Notes under the pieces: model-generated
Database searches by the model: none
What the model was told of the DNA's origin: nothing
What the model saw: the letters and a program-made list of their open reading frames with translations, nothing else
Shown here: piece after piece, positions 20,605-33,130 of the stretch
Layout: every line of letters starts with the position of its first letter
Numbering within the stretch: the first letter of the stretch is position 1
From: Blepharisma japonicum
Lineage: Eukaryota > Ciliophora > Heterotrichea > Heterotrichida > Blepharismidae
DNA: 64,000 bases
Assembly (NCBI GenBank): GCA_949751835.1
Contig: CATKHK010000017.1
Location: 478,697 to 542,696 of the forward strand
Direction of reading: 5' to 3'
Position numbers and translations under genes: made by a program

Positions 20605-20880
20605 TTAAGCTTTAAAAACTTCAGTTATTCCCATTTCTTCCAAGTCATCCATTAGATTTCGAACCTTAACTTGCATTTCTTGGTACTGGGAGATGACTAT
20701 TTGAGCAAGTTCACAGCTTTCCTGAAGCAATCTTATAACTTCGCTCTCCAGCTGTTGGCTGTCCATATACGAGTGTCTTTCTGGGATATTTTCCTTTTGG
20801 TCTTGATTGTTTTGATGCACAGGCAGCTCTTTCTGATTAGACATTTCTAGATTATTTGTTTGAAATATTAACTTGGCCAT
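20605..20880 (-). CDS. Small coiled-coil hypothetical protein (91 aa)
   Basis: The frame starts at ATG 20880-20878 and ends at TAA. The N-terminal 40 residues are Asn/Gln/Lys/Glu-rich and probably disordered. Residues 42-85 form an amphipathic helix (SQQLESEVIRLLQES...MQVKVRNLMDDLEEM) likely to be a coiled coil. A second Met at residue 13 is an alternative start. Composition fits a real gene. No family recognised. Confidence 0.6.
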   Translation of the reverse strand: MAKLIFQTNNLEMSNQKELPVHQNNQDQKENIPERHSYMDSQQLESEVIRLLQESCELAQIVISQYQEMQVKVRNLMDDLEEMGITEVFKA

Positions 20881-22535
20881 TTACCATTGATAGCGATAGC
20901 AAAAATGGATAATAGACTATTAGGCTGCCAATTAGTTTTAACACTCAGGACAGACTTATACACAATATTTAGCCTGATGCAGAAAGCTATAGCTATAAAT
21001 CATTATTAGCAAGGATTTGGTATAGCGCATTATTATTCTTAATAATATCAAAAATACACACTGAATAATTTTGCTAGTTATATAAAACGTCAAGATGACT
21101 TCAAAATCATTATTCTTTGATAGCTTAAGAGCTCATAAAAATGGATTTTTGTTACAGATTTGTGACAATAAAATTAGAAAATTAAAAGAAACTAATTAAA
21201 AGCTTCAGATTTTATTTTCAGGTGCCCAAAACGCATCTATTTATAATTGTATTAATTTTCCATTTAAGGATAACAAACTATCTTCTGCATGGTAAATTTA
21301 GTCGTTGCTTTTTTGCTGTTTCTTGTGTTTTAGCTTCTTCATCAGCATCTGTTAATAAGTCGACAAGGCTGCTTGAGGTACACTCGTTTCTCAATTCAAT
21401 TAGCAGTCATGCCGATTATAAAATCTACAAGTGTAAGGCAATATATGCTAACAATTTTGTTGACAAAATTCACTATTTGAATAAATGATCAGAAAAATCG
21501 AAATGAGCAATTTGGGAATCTTTGTGGTATTGGTAGTGATAAATGCTGTATGAGATATGCATCCTCTCTGAGATATTTGCTTTGAACGAGACTAAAATCC
21601 TTTTCAGTTCCAAGCATAAGCCATTACCTTACATTTTAGAACTCTGAAAAGAATTTCAAATTAAGCTAATAGCAATAATTACAGTTATGTCAATATGACA
21701 GAAAATGTATATATGCTAAGTAGGCTTATAACTAATGTTGATAAAGCTTAGGAGAAAAGTTTCAGAATCTATATTAAAGCTATATTTAATTATTTAATAA
21801 AATAAAAATGCTATTATGACTAACAGAAAATATAATATTAGGCTGAGCAAAAAGATTTGCTGAGAAAATACACAACCACTCCTTTAAACATAAATAGATA
21901 TATGCCAATTAGCAATTAATTAAAGTAACAAACACAATGTCTTGCTTCTTTTCATCAGCAAAAAAGCATGATTGGCATCATCATAATCATCATTTCTGCC
22001 TAATTTCATTTACTTTAATCACAATACTTACTCAGTTCCCCTTCTAGCTTAAAAATGATATGAGCAATTTTATTATATTGATTTTTAGATTAAATGCAGA
22101 TAGCTTTTTAGCTTGTCTCCTTTCACTATTATTTCATCTTTCAGCAAAGCTGAGAGATGGAAGATTTCCATATTTTTAATGCCAGGTTGACACCTCGGCT
22201 TCTTAATAGAGATAATCCTCAAGATTTTATAACGCACCTTCATTTCTAACACAAAAAATCATGTTTTCTGACTTAAAAGTTTGAATATTTGCAAGTTTGA
22301 ATCGATTCCTGCCTGGAACCAAGCAAGTGTTTATATTGTTTTGTTATCCCACAAAAGCTACTGTATTTCAAGGTAAATCATCACAGCATTGATCAGGTAA
22401 TTTTTTACTTCTTAATCGTAGGCATCCGCTGTACCAATCAATACTGACAAAAATTTGATGCAAAAAGGCCATAGAAAATTAGCAGTTCTGTGACTTCAGA
22501 GCAACATGGAGTTGCTAGGATTTACCTAGACTAGG
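20881..22535. other. Intergenic, 1.65 kb, nothing supported
   Basis: AT-rich. A frame of 88 codons at 21222-21488 (+) has no ATG start and unconvincing composition. A few short inverted repeats occur (for example near 22,140-22,160) but none forms a recognisable RNA. Confidence 0.5.
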
Positions 22536-22823
22536 ATGATTGATAATTTTACTCGTAATAATTTTATTATGGAAATAAGCAAGGCTGAAATAGCTCAACT
22601 GAGCAGCAAGCTAAAAACCTATAAAAAGAAGCAAAAATTAAGCAATCACACCAAAATTTCTTTGTTTCCTAAAGAAACAAAGACTCTTACAAAAGTAGGC
22701 TTTATAATCAAAGTTCTCGACGAATCACAAAAGGCTGAAAAATTCACAAAGACTAAATCGATGTCTTTTTATGATGAGATGATGAATAGACACACAAGAA
22801 AACCATTCAAGAGAAATAAATAG
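22536..22823 (+). CDS. Small basic hypothetical protein (95 aa)
   Basis: The frame runs from ATG 22536 to TAG. It is Lys-, Thr- and Ser-rich, with a helical segment (ISKAEIAQLSSKLKTYKKKQK) and a basic C-terminus. No known motif. It converges on the F-box gene, whose stop lies about 150 nt downstream. A second ATG at 22569 is possible. Composition is consistent with coding, but the evidence is limited to the open frame. Confidence 0.5.
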   Translation: MIDNFTRNNFIMEISKAEIAQLSSKLKTYKKKQKLSNHTKISLFPKETKTLTKVGFIIKVLDESQKAEKFTKTKSMSFYDEMMNRHTRKPFKRNK

Positions 22824-22975
22824 TCCTATTTTAATCACTTTTCCTATCTAATTTTAGATATATTAATTGTAGTCGGATATTTGAGAAATCTTGTCATCTT
22901 GATATGCTCTAATTAAAATAAAGAAATACTTGAAATTATTATTTTCCTAATACTGAAACATTGCTGATTATTAAT

Positions 22976-24823
22976 CTACTCCTCAAAAGTTTTATAAGCA
23001 GAAACTATAGAAAGAAATTGTCCTGGGTGAATATCATTGGAAATAGAAAATAAAACCTGTTCTTCTGGAGAAATTTCAAGTTTGAAGCCCATCTGTTCAT
23101 TCTGGTATTCAATTTCTTCATCCTCTACTAATTTTGGCTGTTTTAATTTCTGGCATAAAGCATCCTATTTAGCTCGTACCAAATTATTATAATCAATCAC
23201 GTCTTGCAGCCTGCTGCGGGTACTTAAGTAGTTTATGTACAATTTTATATTCCTTGACGCCACATGGCTTTGGTCATTATTAAAAAGCATTTTCCCAAAA
23301 GGGCTGTAAACATAGCGATCAAGACCTTCTTCTTCAGTGGTCATGGAAATAGATCTAAACTGCTTATATTCAGAGTAATATATATTTTTCATAGAGTTAA
23401 TTCTAATTTCTAGCCCCATTTTTTGCACCTGGACCCATGTGGAAGGTAAAAATGACCTCTGGACAAGCTTTAGGTCTTCTTCTAAAATATAAACTTGTGC
23501 TGCATATGGATAGCTTGAAATTTCTTGGTAAAATTGTTCAGTCAATTTTAAAACCTTCTCATGCAGAAGTTTATATTCTCCATCCCCTGAAAACCCTGAG
23601 TGGTCAATAAAATGAATATTTAATTCATTTACTGATAAATCTAAAATTGCTTGAATCCCTTTCATCATAATATTTATCGAATCTTCTTTCGAAGCTTTAT
23701 TGACTTCTCCCTTAAAGCATGGGCATTCTTTTACTAACAAATTCCTTTGATTTTGCAATAAGGTGAATATGGAATCTAATATATGCTCTTTTAGTTTATA
23801 AAATACATTTCTTCTCCATATAATTAACATCAGCCTCATAACTGTAAAAGGAGGCATCTTCGGGGCATTTGGCCAATGTGCATCATATCCTTGGTTGATG
23901 GCGACACTAAACGCAAAAAATATTCTGTCTATCCAGTATACGCTTGCACAAAATGCATCCCACTACGTTAAACTTACCCTTATACAGTACTCACTTAACA
24001 GCTCTGTGGCTTCTTCAATTAAATTCAAACAATTTCAATTGGCCACACAGTGAATTTTTATTGTTTTTTTTAGCGTGCAAAACAGTCTAATAAGTAACGG
24101 ACTTGCGTTGATCATTTTGTTTTGATAATAAGTAGTCAGCAAACTACTGTCGAAGTCCCCTGATGAATAGCACGTTGACTGATTTCCAGAACTTCCTAAT
24201 GAAAGACTTTTACTTATGTCGCATTTATTTCCTTTCAGACCTCATTTAATTATGACTATTTGATCAATGCTGACAGTGTCGCAAATCTATATAAAACATA
24301 CTTCGTTAAGCAAGCTTTGGCTCATTGCCCCTTCTATTATCATTTCAGATTCAGTCGGAAGAGTGAAACCATTTTGTATAGGCTCTTCAAATGCGTGAGC
24401 TAATAAGTCTTGAATTATTGTAGGAAAGGTTTTTGGTTCTCGGCGAAGTGGAGGAGGAGGTAATAATGGCTCGTAGAGGGTTAGAAAAACTTCAGATCGC
24501 AATAACTCTAAATCATCAGATGAAAAGCTGTCACCTTTAAGCAGTAGCCAGGAATGCCGGATTTGGGTGAACTTTTTAAGTAAGTGTCTCCAGTTTGGCT
24601 CACGATTAGATTTATAAAGCCAGTCATCTCCTTTAAAGACAGAACTATATATTAATTACCCAAAAATATCATAATTTCCAAAAAAGACCCTCAAACACTC
24701 ACGTTTCCATAAGTCTTCTTTTTTTGATACAGAGTTGAATAATTTATTTACTTGACCAAATGAAAGCAAGTCTTTGTATGTCAAGTGATGAGCAATAATT
24801 AAGAGAATATTTGCTGTGTTCAT
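22976..24823 (-). CDS. F-box protein with four 15-nt introns (595 aa)
   Basis: From ATG 24823-24821 the reading frame is restored through four introns (24645-24659, 24287-24301, 23963-23977, 23165-23179) and two TGA Trp codons to TAG 22978-22976. The N-terminus (about 1-50) has the F-box pattern: helices around LTYKDLLSFGQVNKLFNSV then EDLWKRECLR. The remaining about 540 residues are helical with no recognised repeats; a polyproline patch (LLPPPPL) and an acidic C-terminus follow. F-box proteins recruit substrates to SCF (SKP1-cullin) ubiquitin ligases; the substrate domain here is unknown. The gene is unusually intron-rich for this window. Every intron contains an in-frame stop, and both sides of each splice keep protein-like sequence. 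Confidence 0.8.
23165..23179 (-). other. 15-nt intron
   Basis: Minus-strand GTACGAGCTAAATAG, phase 0, is the last intron of the F-box gene. Splicing adds 62 residues after it. Confidence 0.85.
23963..23977 (-). other. 15-nt intron
   Basis: Minus-strand GTAAGTTTAACGTAG, phase 0, is the third intron of the F-box gene. Its 5' end matches the canonical GTAAGT. Confidence 0.85.
24287..24301 (-). other. 15-nt intron
   Basis: Minus-strand GTATGTTTTATATAG, phase 0, is the second intron of the F-box gene and ends in an in-frame TAG. Confidence 0.85.
24645..24659 (-). other. 15-nt intron
   Basis: Minus-strand GTAATTAATATATAG splits a Gly codon of the F-box gene just after the F-box. It contains an in-frame stop if retained. 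Confidence 0.85.
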
Positions 24824-25568
24824 TTTTTAGTATATATTAAAACTTGTAACAATTTGAAAAGAATCAAAAGGTCATCTATAAATTATAGAAAGTGGATTAA
24901 TAAAAGATTAAATGTATTATTAAGATGTTTAAAGTTTTCATGTCAGAAAATTAAAGCATTGTGGAGCTAAAGGCATGGCAGTCTTTCAGAAAATATAGCT
25001 ATAAATCTTTAGGTATAAAATAAGGGAAATAAATATTTTATTTTTGAGAGGATTAAAGTTCATCAGATTTTTGATTACTCATGGTAGGTTGAGATAGTCT
25101 CTTTATTAAAAGGATTCATAGAAAAAGCTGCAGTTAGTGCAGAAAGACTATTTGCTGCAAGTAGCAACGGATTTAAGTGCTTCGAGCTGCTTTTAACTAG
25201 ACATTTTGGTTGTGCTTCTATCAAAAGGGTTCAAGTGGCAAATTTTATGCTTTGATATATAATATGATTACAATATAAGTATTAAAAATTTTATATTTCT
25301 ATAATATTTGCCCTGCCATAGTTGAAAATTAGAAATTCCCACCATTCTCCTTATCTCAAATTGTTTTTCAATCCGAATTTCCATTTCCCTAAATTCGAAG
25401 AAATGGATGTTCTAAGCTTATGAATAATAATTTTTTGAAATTCTTTATGCTATCAAGGGCTTAAAAATTTATATTTCCATTTTAATAAATAATTAAAATT
25501 TTATTTAAGGAATAAATAATTTTTGATGATTTCTTGGCCTTGGGAAGCTATTTAATTCTCCATATAAA
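24824..25568. other. Divergent intergenic, 745 bp
   Basis: AT-rich region between two divergent genes, expected to hold both promoters. No conserved element or frame recognised. Confidence 0.5.
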
Positions 25569-26495
25569 ATGAACCCTTCTCCGAAAGCTTTTAAATTCAA
25601 TATGGACAACGTAAGTTCATATTCCTTTTCAAATATTAGAAACAAAAGACCTCTCACAAAGTCTAATCGCTCTAGGAAGAAGGTTAATATTACAAGATCA
25701 TCATTTGAATCCTCAAAGCGGAAAAGCGGCATAAATGACGATTTTATATCAAAATTTAAGCAGCTCTTACGCACTGTAAGGTGTGATGAAGATCATAAAT
25801 CCACCAAGACGTTGATTAAGTCTGCAAAAGTAATAAAGCCTACTCGATTATATAAAAAATCTCCGAAAATAACCTCTCCAACACTATCCCCTGTTATTTG
25901 CTATTCAGAGAATTTCAATCAACTTTACAAAAAGAAATTTAATTTCAGTAAAAACGGCTGAGAGTATTGGAAAAATAGCAGAATCAGAAAATCTCCTAAA
26001 GCTAATCAAAGAATTATCTTAGAAAAATCTGTAGAAAAAAATTATTTTGACTCCTCTGTCAAAAATTTACAAAAAATCCTCAACTCAAGGAATAGAAGGT
26101 ATAAGTTTTTTACAGAGAGTGAAGAATCTATTAAACAATCACAAAAGAAAGTTCTTGATCTGAGAGTTAACCCTCAAATGAGTTCTGAGTCTTCGCCTGA
26201 TTTTGTCCAAAATTCACACTTATCTATTATAAATAGTGAAAATTTCAAAGAAAATTCATACAAAAAAGCTTCATCTCAAGGAAAAATTTGCAAAAATCAA
26301 AAAATTGATGATAAAATGAAAAGAAGCAGCTTATCTCCTACGGTCGTTGGTGCTGATAATGATTCATTTAATAGAACAACTCTTGTAAGATCTCAAACAT
26401 ATAATCCATCTACTAAAATTGAATTAAAAAGAAGAAGCCCTATAAAGCATGAGAAAGCTCCAGAAGAATTTGGTGCATGGGAAATTTCTTCTTAA
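25569..26495 (+). CDS. Basic Ser/Lys-rich disordered protein (308 aa)
   Basis: ATG 25569 to TAA with a single TGA (25959-25961) read as Trp in the context NGWEYWKNS. The protein is highly basic, rich in Ser, Lys, Asn and Pro, with repeated SP and TP sites and no globular domain apparent. Such composition suits a cytoskeleton- or chromatin-associated phosphoprotein, but there is no specific evidence. No similarity to neighbours. Confidence 0.75.
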
Positions 26496-27049
26496 TTATA
26501 TTATATTAAACTAAAAGTCAAATATTTGCTATGTTTTCAATTTTTTCTTTATATAAAGTTGTATACTAATTAGGAAGACTGAAATAAACTTTTATGTCCT
26601 AAACCAATTTAATAATTAACAAACTTTGTATATATATCACAATATAACTATAATAATAAAAATTAGGGTATTTTAAAAATCATTTAATCATTATTAATAA
26701 AATTTTATTATAGATTATATAGCAGAGTCCTTTTATTTGACCTCTAAAGATGATTAGAGACAATGAAATATTTTAAGAGCTTTTGAATATGAAGAAGATT
26801 CCAGAGCTGGCTGCAAAAGCATATAAAAATAGCCTTTAATATTTAAATATGGTTCACAGAAACTAAATAAAGGATTTGCTAAGTCAACAAAAAAACCGCA
26901 AAAATTAGATGGATCCTTGAAAATTAGCTAGAAAATCAAATATTGGTCATATATAATGTTTTAAAAAGATAACATTTCAATAATTTATATGTATAAATTT
27001 TTTTTATGTTACAAAATTATAATAACAACATATAAGTCTATACGCATTA
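26496..27049. other. Convergent intergenic, 554 bp, nothing recognised
   Basis: Very AT-rich, no frame. It lies between the 3' ends of the basic protein and the TmcB-like gene, so it should contain only terminators and poly(A) sites. Confidence 0.5.
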
Positions 27050-30000
27050 TTAACTGGATTTTAAAAACTCATGAGACACTTCATCTTTCTTCTGAAAGAA
27101 CCCCGAAGGGACTAGAGAAGTAATCGATTGTAGTCTACTAATTTTCCTTTTTTCAAAAGCTACAAAAGGAGTATAAAATAAAATATAAAGCAAGACAGAA
27201 AATACGCAGTATCCTGCAGTAATGTAAATAATATCATTCAGTCTTTCTTCAATTACTGTTTTTGAGGCTATATCAGCCATATCAGTGATATTTTTGATAG
27301 CATTTTGCAATATACTCGCCCGAGTAAATCACAAAGCTGAGTCACTTGGAATTGCCACGTCAGAAAACGCTTGGTAATAGGAATCATGAATAATTACATT
27401 AGAAGCTGGAAAAGACCCGTATTTCCACATAATATTTTTTGGATTTGTCTGATTTTCGAAAATAAACTGGATTAAGTAACTCGAGTACATATTTCTGTAA
27501 TCCAGGCTCTCTACATCTTTACTAGTGATCATAAATATTTTAATAGCTTTGAACAGCTCATTAGGAGGTTTCTGAAAATTGTAATGGATATCAAAAAGCT
27601 CCGAAAGTGTGTTGTTGCTTCTAATTGATGACTCTCTTGTCCAAAATGCTACTTCAGATATTGAAGCGCTGCGGACATACCAAAATTGCATGAAATCAAA
27701 TCTTTGATCTAAAAGGGAAGTGCAGGATGGATACAGCCAGAAGGTGACTATTATGTAATAGCCAGAAGAAAACAAAATAAATATAAAACAAAGGAGTATT
27801 AAATGGTATCCTTCTTTTCCTTTAATTTTGGCATCTGGAAATTTTGGTCTTTTAAGATCTTCATTTTCCTGGTTAAAATCGTGGACTGTTGAGAGTCTAT
27901 TCAAACAGTTTTGGTTCAGTTCATAATATGAGCCATGAGCAAGTTTCTTAACATGATTGAGCAATCCATTAAAGTTATCCTGAAGCTGCTTCGCAATTGG
28001 AATTAAAACCAATGTGCAAATCCCTAAGACACATAATCCCATGATTGTTAAATAATTGATATTCATCCTTTCACTACTAAGACGATCCTTTTCGCAATTT
28101 ATGAACCCGGAGAAAGAATTATTGACGTAACTGTAGAATTGACCCAGATGATTCAGGACTAAATAAAATTCAGAGTCTTTGTGGTCTAAGTTATTTTCGA
28201 TTAGCCCTGAATATGGGTATGCCTGCATTAAAATTACATAAGAAAGCATATTTGAAATAGCATCATACAGGTTGAGATAGGTTATATTTGCAATTGAATT
28301 TGGGTTTCATATTGGAATTATGCTTTTTTTAACGATCTCAGAACTAGAACAATAATCCCACTTCGGCAAATCATCAAGCAGAAAATTTCTGTTATTATCA
28401 ACCTCTAAAACTGCTCCATTAAATAAATTTTTATAATAAGTGTAATTGAAATTCTTTCAATTTCTGCCTACTTCCAGTGCTCTTGATAAATATGCAATTT
28501 TACTGGAATCAAAAAGAATAACACCAAGATGCTTAATAGCGTTCAAATCATTTGAATGATTGATTTGGCTTAATATAAAGCTGACTATAATAATATCCAT
28601 CGCAATTGCTATTAAAATCTGAATAGTTTTTACAGTGATAAGTAATGTAAGCTTAAATATTTTAAGACTATTTTCTGATTTCAAAGCCATACGGCTGCTT
28701 AAAGAACCTAAATAAGCATTACTTGATATACTATGTGAAGCACTGCTGACTGAGAGCTGTGATTTCGTTATTTCTTTTGGAACTTCTGTGTCTTCGATTG
28801 ATATATCAAGGGTGCTAATAATAGCTTTCTTTTCACTTGAAAATGAATGACTTAGAGGTAATTTATTATCAGGTATTTTTAAGGTAACTGAAGTTAATTC
28901 TTTTTTGACTTCTTTATTAAGAATTTCTTCGCTTTTATGAACCCAATCATCTATTTCACGCTTTTCGTGGATAAGAAATATAAAATGGATTATTGTTTTG
29001 TTTATTGAATACTCTGAGTGAATTAGGAGGATTTCTTTACCGTTGATTGAGAAGTGCTTTGGAACATTCAGTTCTGTTAAAGTGATATCGAAATTTGGAA
29101 TTAAATCAGAAAGCAGCTTACCTTTTAATGAGTCTGAGGTATTATCAATAAAATGAGGAAACATTTCACTGTGGCTGAAAATCATTCCACTTGCTGAAAT
29201 TAATGCGATTTGGCGAGATTTATGAAGCTGCTTTATGGAAACCATGTAGTAGAGCTTACATCTTGCGGATGAAAGTCAGATTTTTAATCGGCATTCTACT
29301 AAGTATCCTCTTGCAGTTTGAAGACAAACAGCCATATTAGCACCCAGCTCTGGATTAATGCAGCTCTCAATAAAATTTTCCATATGCTTATCATGGTTTT
29401 GATCAAATGGGGAAGGAATATAGTTACTCAGCCTTGAGCCAATTATACTAAGAGCTGATTGTTTTAGTATTTGCGCTGCTTTTTCGTTAGCATAAGTAAT
29501 TGCTCCGAATGATGCTTTCTCTGCTGAAACCAGCATAATTCCATTGATTTCGTTGAAAAGCACAAATTTATCTTGAGAGTGTTGGCTGTCAGCTGCTCTC
29601 AAGCTTTCCCTTTTTCTAAGCAGCTTTGCACCATTCTCATAATCTCCAAGTAAATCTTGCAGCAAAGATCCATACAATTCATTTAAATTTACACTATGAG
29701 GAAATCTTGCAATTAAGCTTGAATACTCTTTTTTCACTTTCTCTAGAGTTCTAGATAATTTAGAGGAAAAAGAAAAAATTGCGCTGAGTTTAGGTTCCTT
29801 TATCGTAATTTCTCGCCAAAATCTCATCATATAATGGCAAAGCAGCTCGTCATCTTTTTTTACTTCTTCAATTTCTAAAAGATAATAGATCATATTAACA
29901 TCTTCATTACTTTCTACCTTTGTATTTTGAAAGCCTTTCAAGCACAGCCACTCTTGAAAATTTCCTTCCATAGAAAAGCTCATTTCTTTTGCTTTGGCAA

Positions 30001-31246
30001 GCTTGATTCTTGCCAACCTTTCATCCTGCAATATAAAAACACAATAATTTGTTTCCCAAACAACTATAAGCTTGTCCCGTATAAATCGGAAATTAGATTT
30101 CGCTTTTTTAAAATCATGCATAATGATATCTTTTGGCTCAGATAGCAGGTTTCTGAATCTCAATTCAAATTCGTATTGGTTTTGTGATATTGAGCTACTT
30201 TTTCCTGAGTTTAAAAAAACTTTTTTAAACCTATTGAGCAAAAGCGCAACAGAAATTGGGATACAGATTATAAATAACAAAAAAATGGTTCCTGCATTGT
30301 TTACTGCCATTCCAAATAGAAAGATTGCTGTTGCCATGCCAATCGTTGCATTTTTTGCTATATAAATTTCATTTGTAATTGAATTATAATAAGGAATTAG
30401 ATGGAAAAATCTGTATACTAGCCTTATTGAGAATAATAGCAATGTATATTTATAATAGTAAGCACTGTAAGCATTTAGATAGACAAAGCATAATGTACTT
30501 ACCAATGAAAAAATAATCATCTCAATATCCAAAAGTGAATGGGCTTTTGCTTTTATATTTTCTTGTTTGGAAGTATGTCTCAATTCAGCAGAAAATATCT
30601 GATAAGCAAAAGAAAATCAGATTACTATGCACAAACAAATGATACTTGCTATAATTTCTTCAGGGCTTCGGTTTAAATTGCAAGAACTGCAATATCTGTA
30701 CTCAGAAATTTTGTTGTTATTGCTTAGAGAATACTTTATCGTTAAGGAGAAAATCGTAATTATTGGAATATACCCAATGATGGAAATGAATTTTATACAA
30801 TTTCTAGCCATAAATTTTAAAACTGAGCTGACTCGCCTTCTCATAAGCTTCAAACAGTAAATAATTGAGACTAAAATAGTTGTGATCAATATTAATAATA
30901 GGCTCCCAAAATAGCACTCTAAAAGAAAATCTGAATTCACACAAATGTTATCAAAACTTGCGTATCCAAGGAATTTTCAATAGTTTTTGTATGAGTCGAA
31001 ATCATCTATTTCTGGATTATTTCTTCAGTTTAAATTGATGAGCTGGAGAGCTATTATAAAGCTCGAGAAAACTTCCAGTAGCTTTTGAGATGCTATCTTA
31101 AGCGACGGAGAATCCCGAGAATTCAAAATCAAAGAGAAGCACTCATAAATTGAGCTTTGAATTGCATATCATCGCTCCTTCCCAGCTTCTGCATAATCAG
31201 TTTTTCGTTCTGAATTTAAGTTTAAGGTTTCAACTACTTGTGCCAT
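27050..31246 (-). CDS. TmcB-like polytopic membrane protein with PAS domain (1398 aa)
   Basis: One frame from ATG 31246-31244 to TAA 27052-27050, passing through several TGA codons as Trp (for example 30619, 29278, 28459, 27331 going down). The N-terminal third has multiple membrane spans (about residues 100-350). A cytosolic part follows with the repeat-like LRKRESLRAADS motif and then a PAS domain (about 565-680; ITYANEKAAQILKQ, IIGSRLSNYIPSPF, HDKHMENF). The C-terminal half has further spans near 875, 1060, 1150 and 1350. This layout matches the TmcB-like/PAS transmembrane family that is greatly expanded in ciliates and known from Dictyostelium. Function is poorly known; a sensory role is inferred from the PAS domain. 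Confidence 0.75.
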
Positions 31247-32307
31247 AGAACAAATTTATTAATTAAAATTATTGTAACTCAGAAAAGGAACTATGATATG
31301 AGAAAGAAAAAATCAGCCACAAACTATAAGCAAGTTCAATTATTAATTTAATATTTATTTAAAAGGTCTAATTATAAATAATTAAGAACAAAATTTTTTT
31401 TTTAGAATTTTTGCTTTATTTAACTTAATTTTTTATCAAGAAATTATTCAATGATTTTGAACAAATTTGGGTTTTTCAAATAGGAAGAATATTAATTTCT
31501 ATAAGGTGCTTGTCTTTTATACTCTTCTCTTCATAAATATTAGTTATTATTTCAATGTCTTTAGATAAAGTTCGCCTACCCTACTTTATTATAGCATAGG
31601 ATAACAAATTTTGAAAGGTTTCAGTATTTTAGAATTCTGTAAGAAATGGCAATAGGTTAAAATTATTATATTTTCTTTTCTGATTAAAAGAATAAATTTT
31701 CTGCTTAAATAGAAATTTGAACTGTTTACGCTTGAGTGGGGAAATAAACTATTATTGACACCTACAGCTATTAGATATTAAGATTGCTCATGAGACCCCT
31801 TTTTACAGAATCTTAATATTTAAAACTAAGAATTTGATATCATCGATCAAGTTTAGATTTTACTTTGTTGTTTTCAAATACTTTGCTTTTGAAGTAATAA
31901 CATATTGACGGGCACCTTGTTAGATATTTTTTTATTATATTAAATTAAATGTAAAAATATCCAATGTCTAGTTAAAGGGATCATCAAAAGCTCACTTGAA
32001 ACATTATTCGTTTAAATCATTTTTGAAAATTTGTATTCAGTAGCTTAATTAGCTTTGCTTTTTGCGATACAGTCTGGATATATATCTGATCATTGCCTGA
32101 CCTTTATTTAATATATCCTTTATTTAAAATAACCATTCTATTAGCCACTTATCAAGTTTTTAATACCACCCTTAAAATTTTCTGAAATATTGCTCCCAAT
32201 TAATAAAGATTATGATGAAAAGAGAAAGTGAAATTTAGGAGATTTAAATGCCGGATTTATTTAAATCTCCTTATGTTTTTATGTCAAAAATCAATTAATA
32301 AAACTAA
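31247..32307. other. Intergenic, 1.06 kb, nothing recognised
   Basis: AT-rich, with homopolymer runs, no frame. It holds the promoter of the TmcB-like gene at its left end and the 3' flank of the RNase P gene at its right. Confidence 0.5.
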
Positions 32308-33036
32308 TTATAAGCTTGATGGTAAAATATTCCAGCCTTCTTGCTTAACGAATTCAGATTTATCTGAGATTTGAATCGCTGATTTAAATACTTTTCTTGC
32401 TTGACCATGACTTATGGCATCTTCAGGATTTTTCACAATAGAATTCTGTGCTTTATCAATAGGTAGGCCTAGTACACACCCTAAGTTAATTACATCCCAT
32501 GGAGATCTCTGGTCATATAAATCTTTAGCAGAGCTGCTGAAAATAATATTCCTACCTTTAGTAGCTTTTATAATATTCGTAGCATTAGAAATGAAAACCC
32601 TCCTTGCATTGATGTCTCTTAAAGCTTGTGAGTAGCACAGCTCAAACATAATGCCTCTTTTGATAGCTTCTTGTACCAAGTTAAGCTTGATTCTCATACC
32701 CAATCGATCGTGAAGTTTTAAGGATATAATATCAATTTCAGCCTCCATACAGCAATAATGGAAGTCTTGGTCATTGCTAGGGCGGGCTGCAACAATATCA
32801 TATTGGGAAAGGAGTTCTGTGTTATTTAAAATCTGAGAAAAGTTTACTTTTACAGTCAAACGTTTGAGAGTTGGGATAGGATCAGTGTTGGGATATGGTA
32901 AAGAATGCATAGAATAGTTAAGAGCTTGGCATTCATATTCTGACTCCCCTAGGATTTCGTGCACTTTTGTTTGTCGTGCTTGGCCGATTTGTTTTTTGTC
33001 ATTGAATCACTTGATATAGAGGTCATAATAAACCAT
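32308..33036 (-). CDS. RPP30: RNase P / RNase MRP subunit p30
   Basis: The start is ATG 33036-33034; the early in-frame TGA (Trp in IKWFND) had to be read through to reach it. The 242-aa protein keeps the Rpp30 TIM-barrel signatures: YDLYIKWFND at the N-terminus, YDIVAARPSNDQDFHYCC, EIDIISL, FELCYSQAL, and ATKGRNIIFSS with RSPWDVINLGCVLGL. Rpp30 is a protein subunit of the ribozymes that mature tRNA 5' ends (RNase P) and pre-rRNA (MRP). It lies 94 nt downstream of RPC4 on the same strand, so two genes of the Pol III/tRNA pathway are adjacent. Confidence 0.93.
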
Positions 33037-33130
33037 TTTTGATGCAAATGTTTATTTAATTTCATTATCTAAATTAATTGCAATTTTAACGCAGAAATTT
33101 ATAGAGATAAATGCATAAATAAATACCAGA

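Noticed and set aside
21222-21488. 88-codon plus frame
   Set aside because: It begins at GTG without a nearby ATG, and the sequence shows no motif or coding-like composition.
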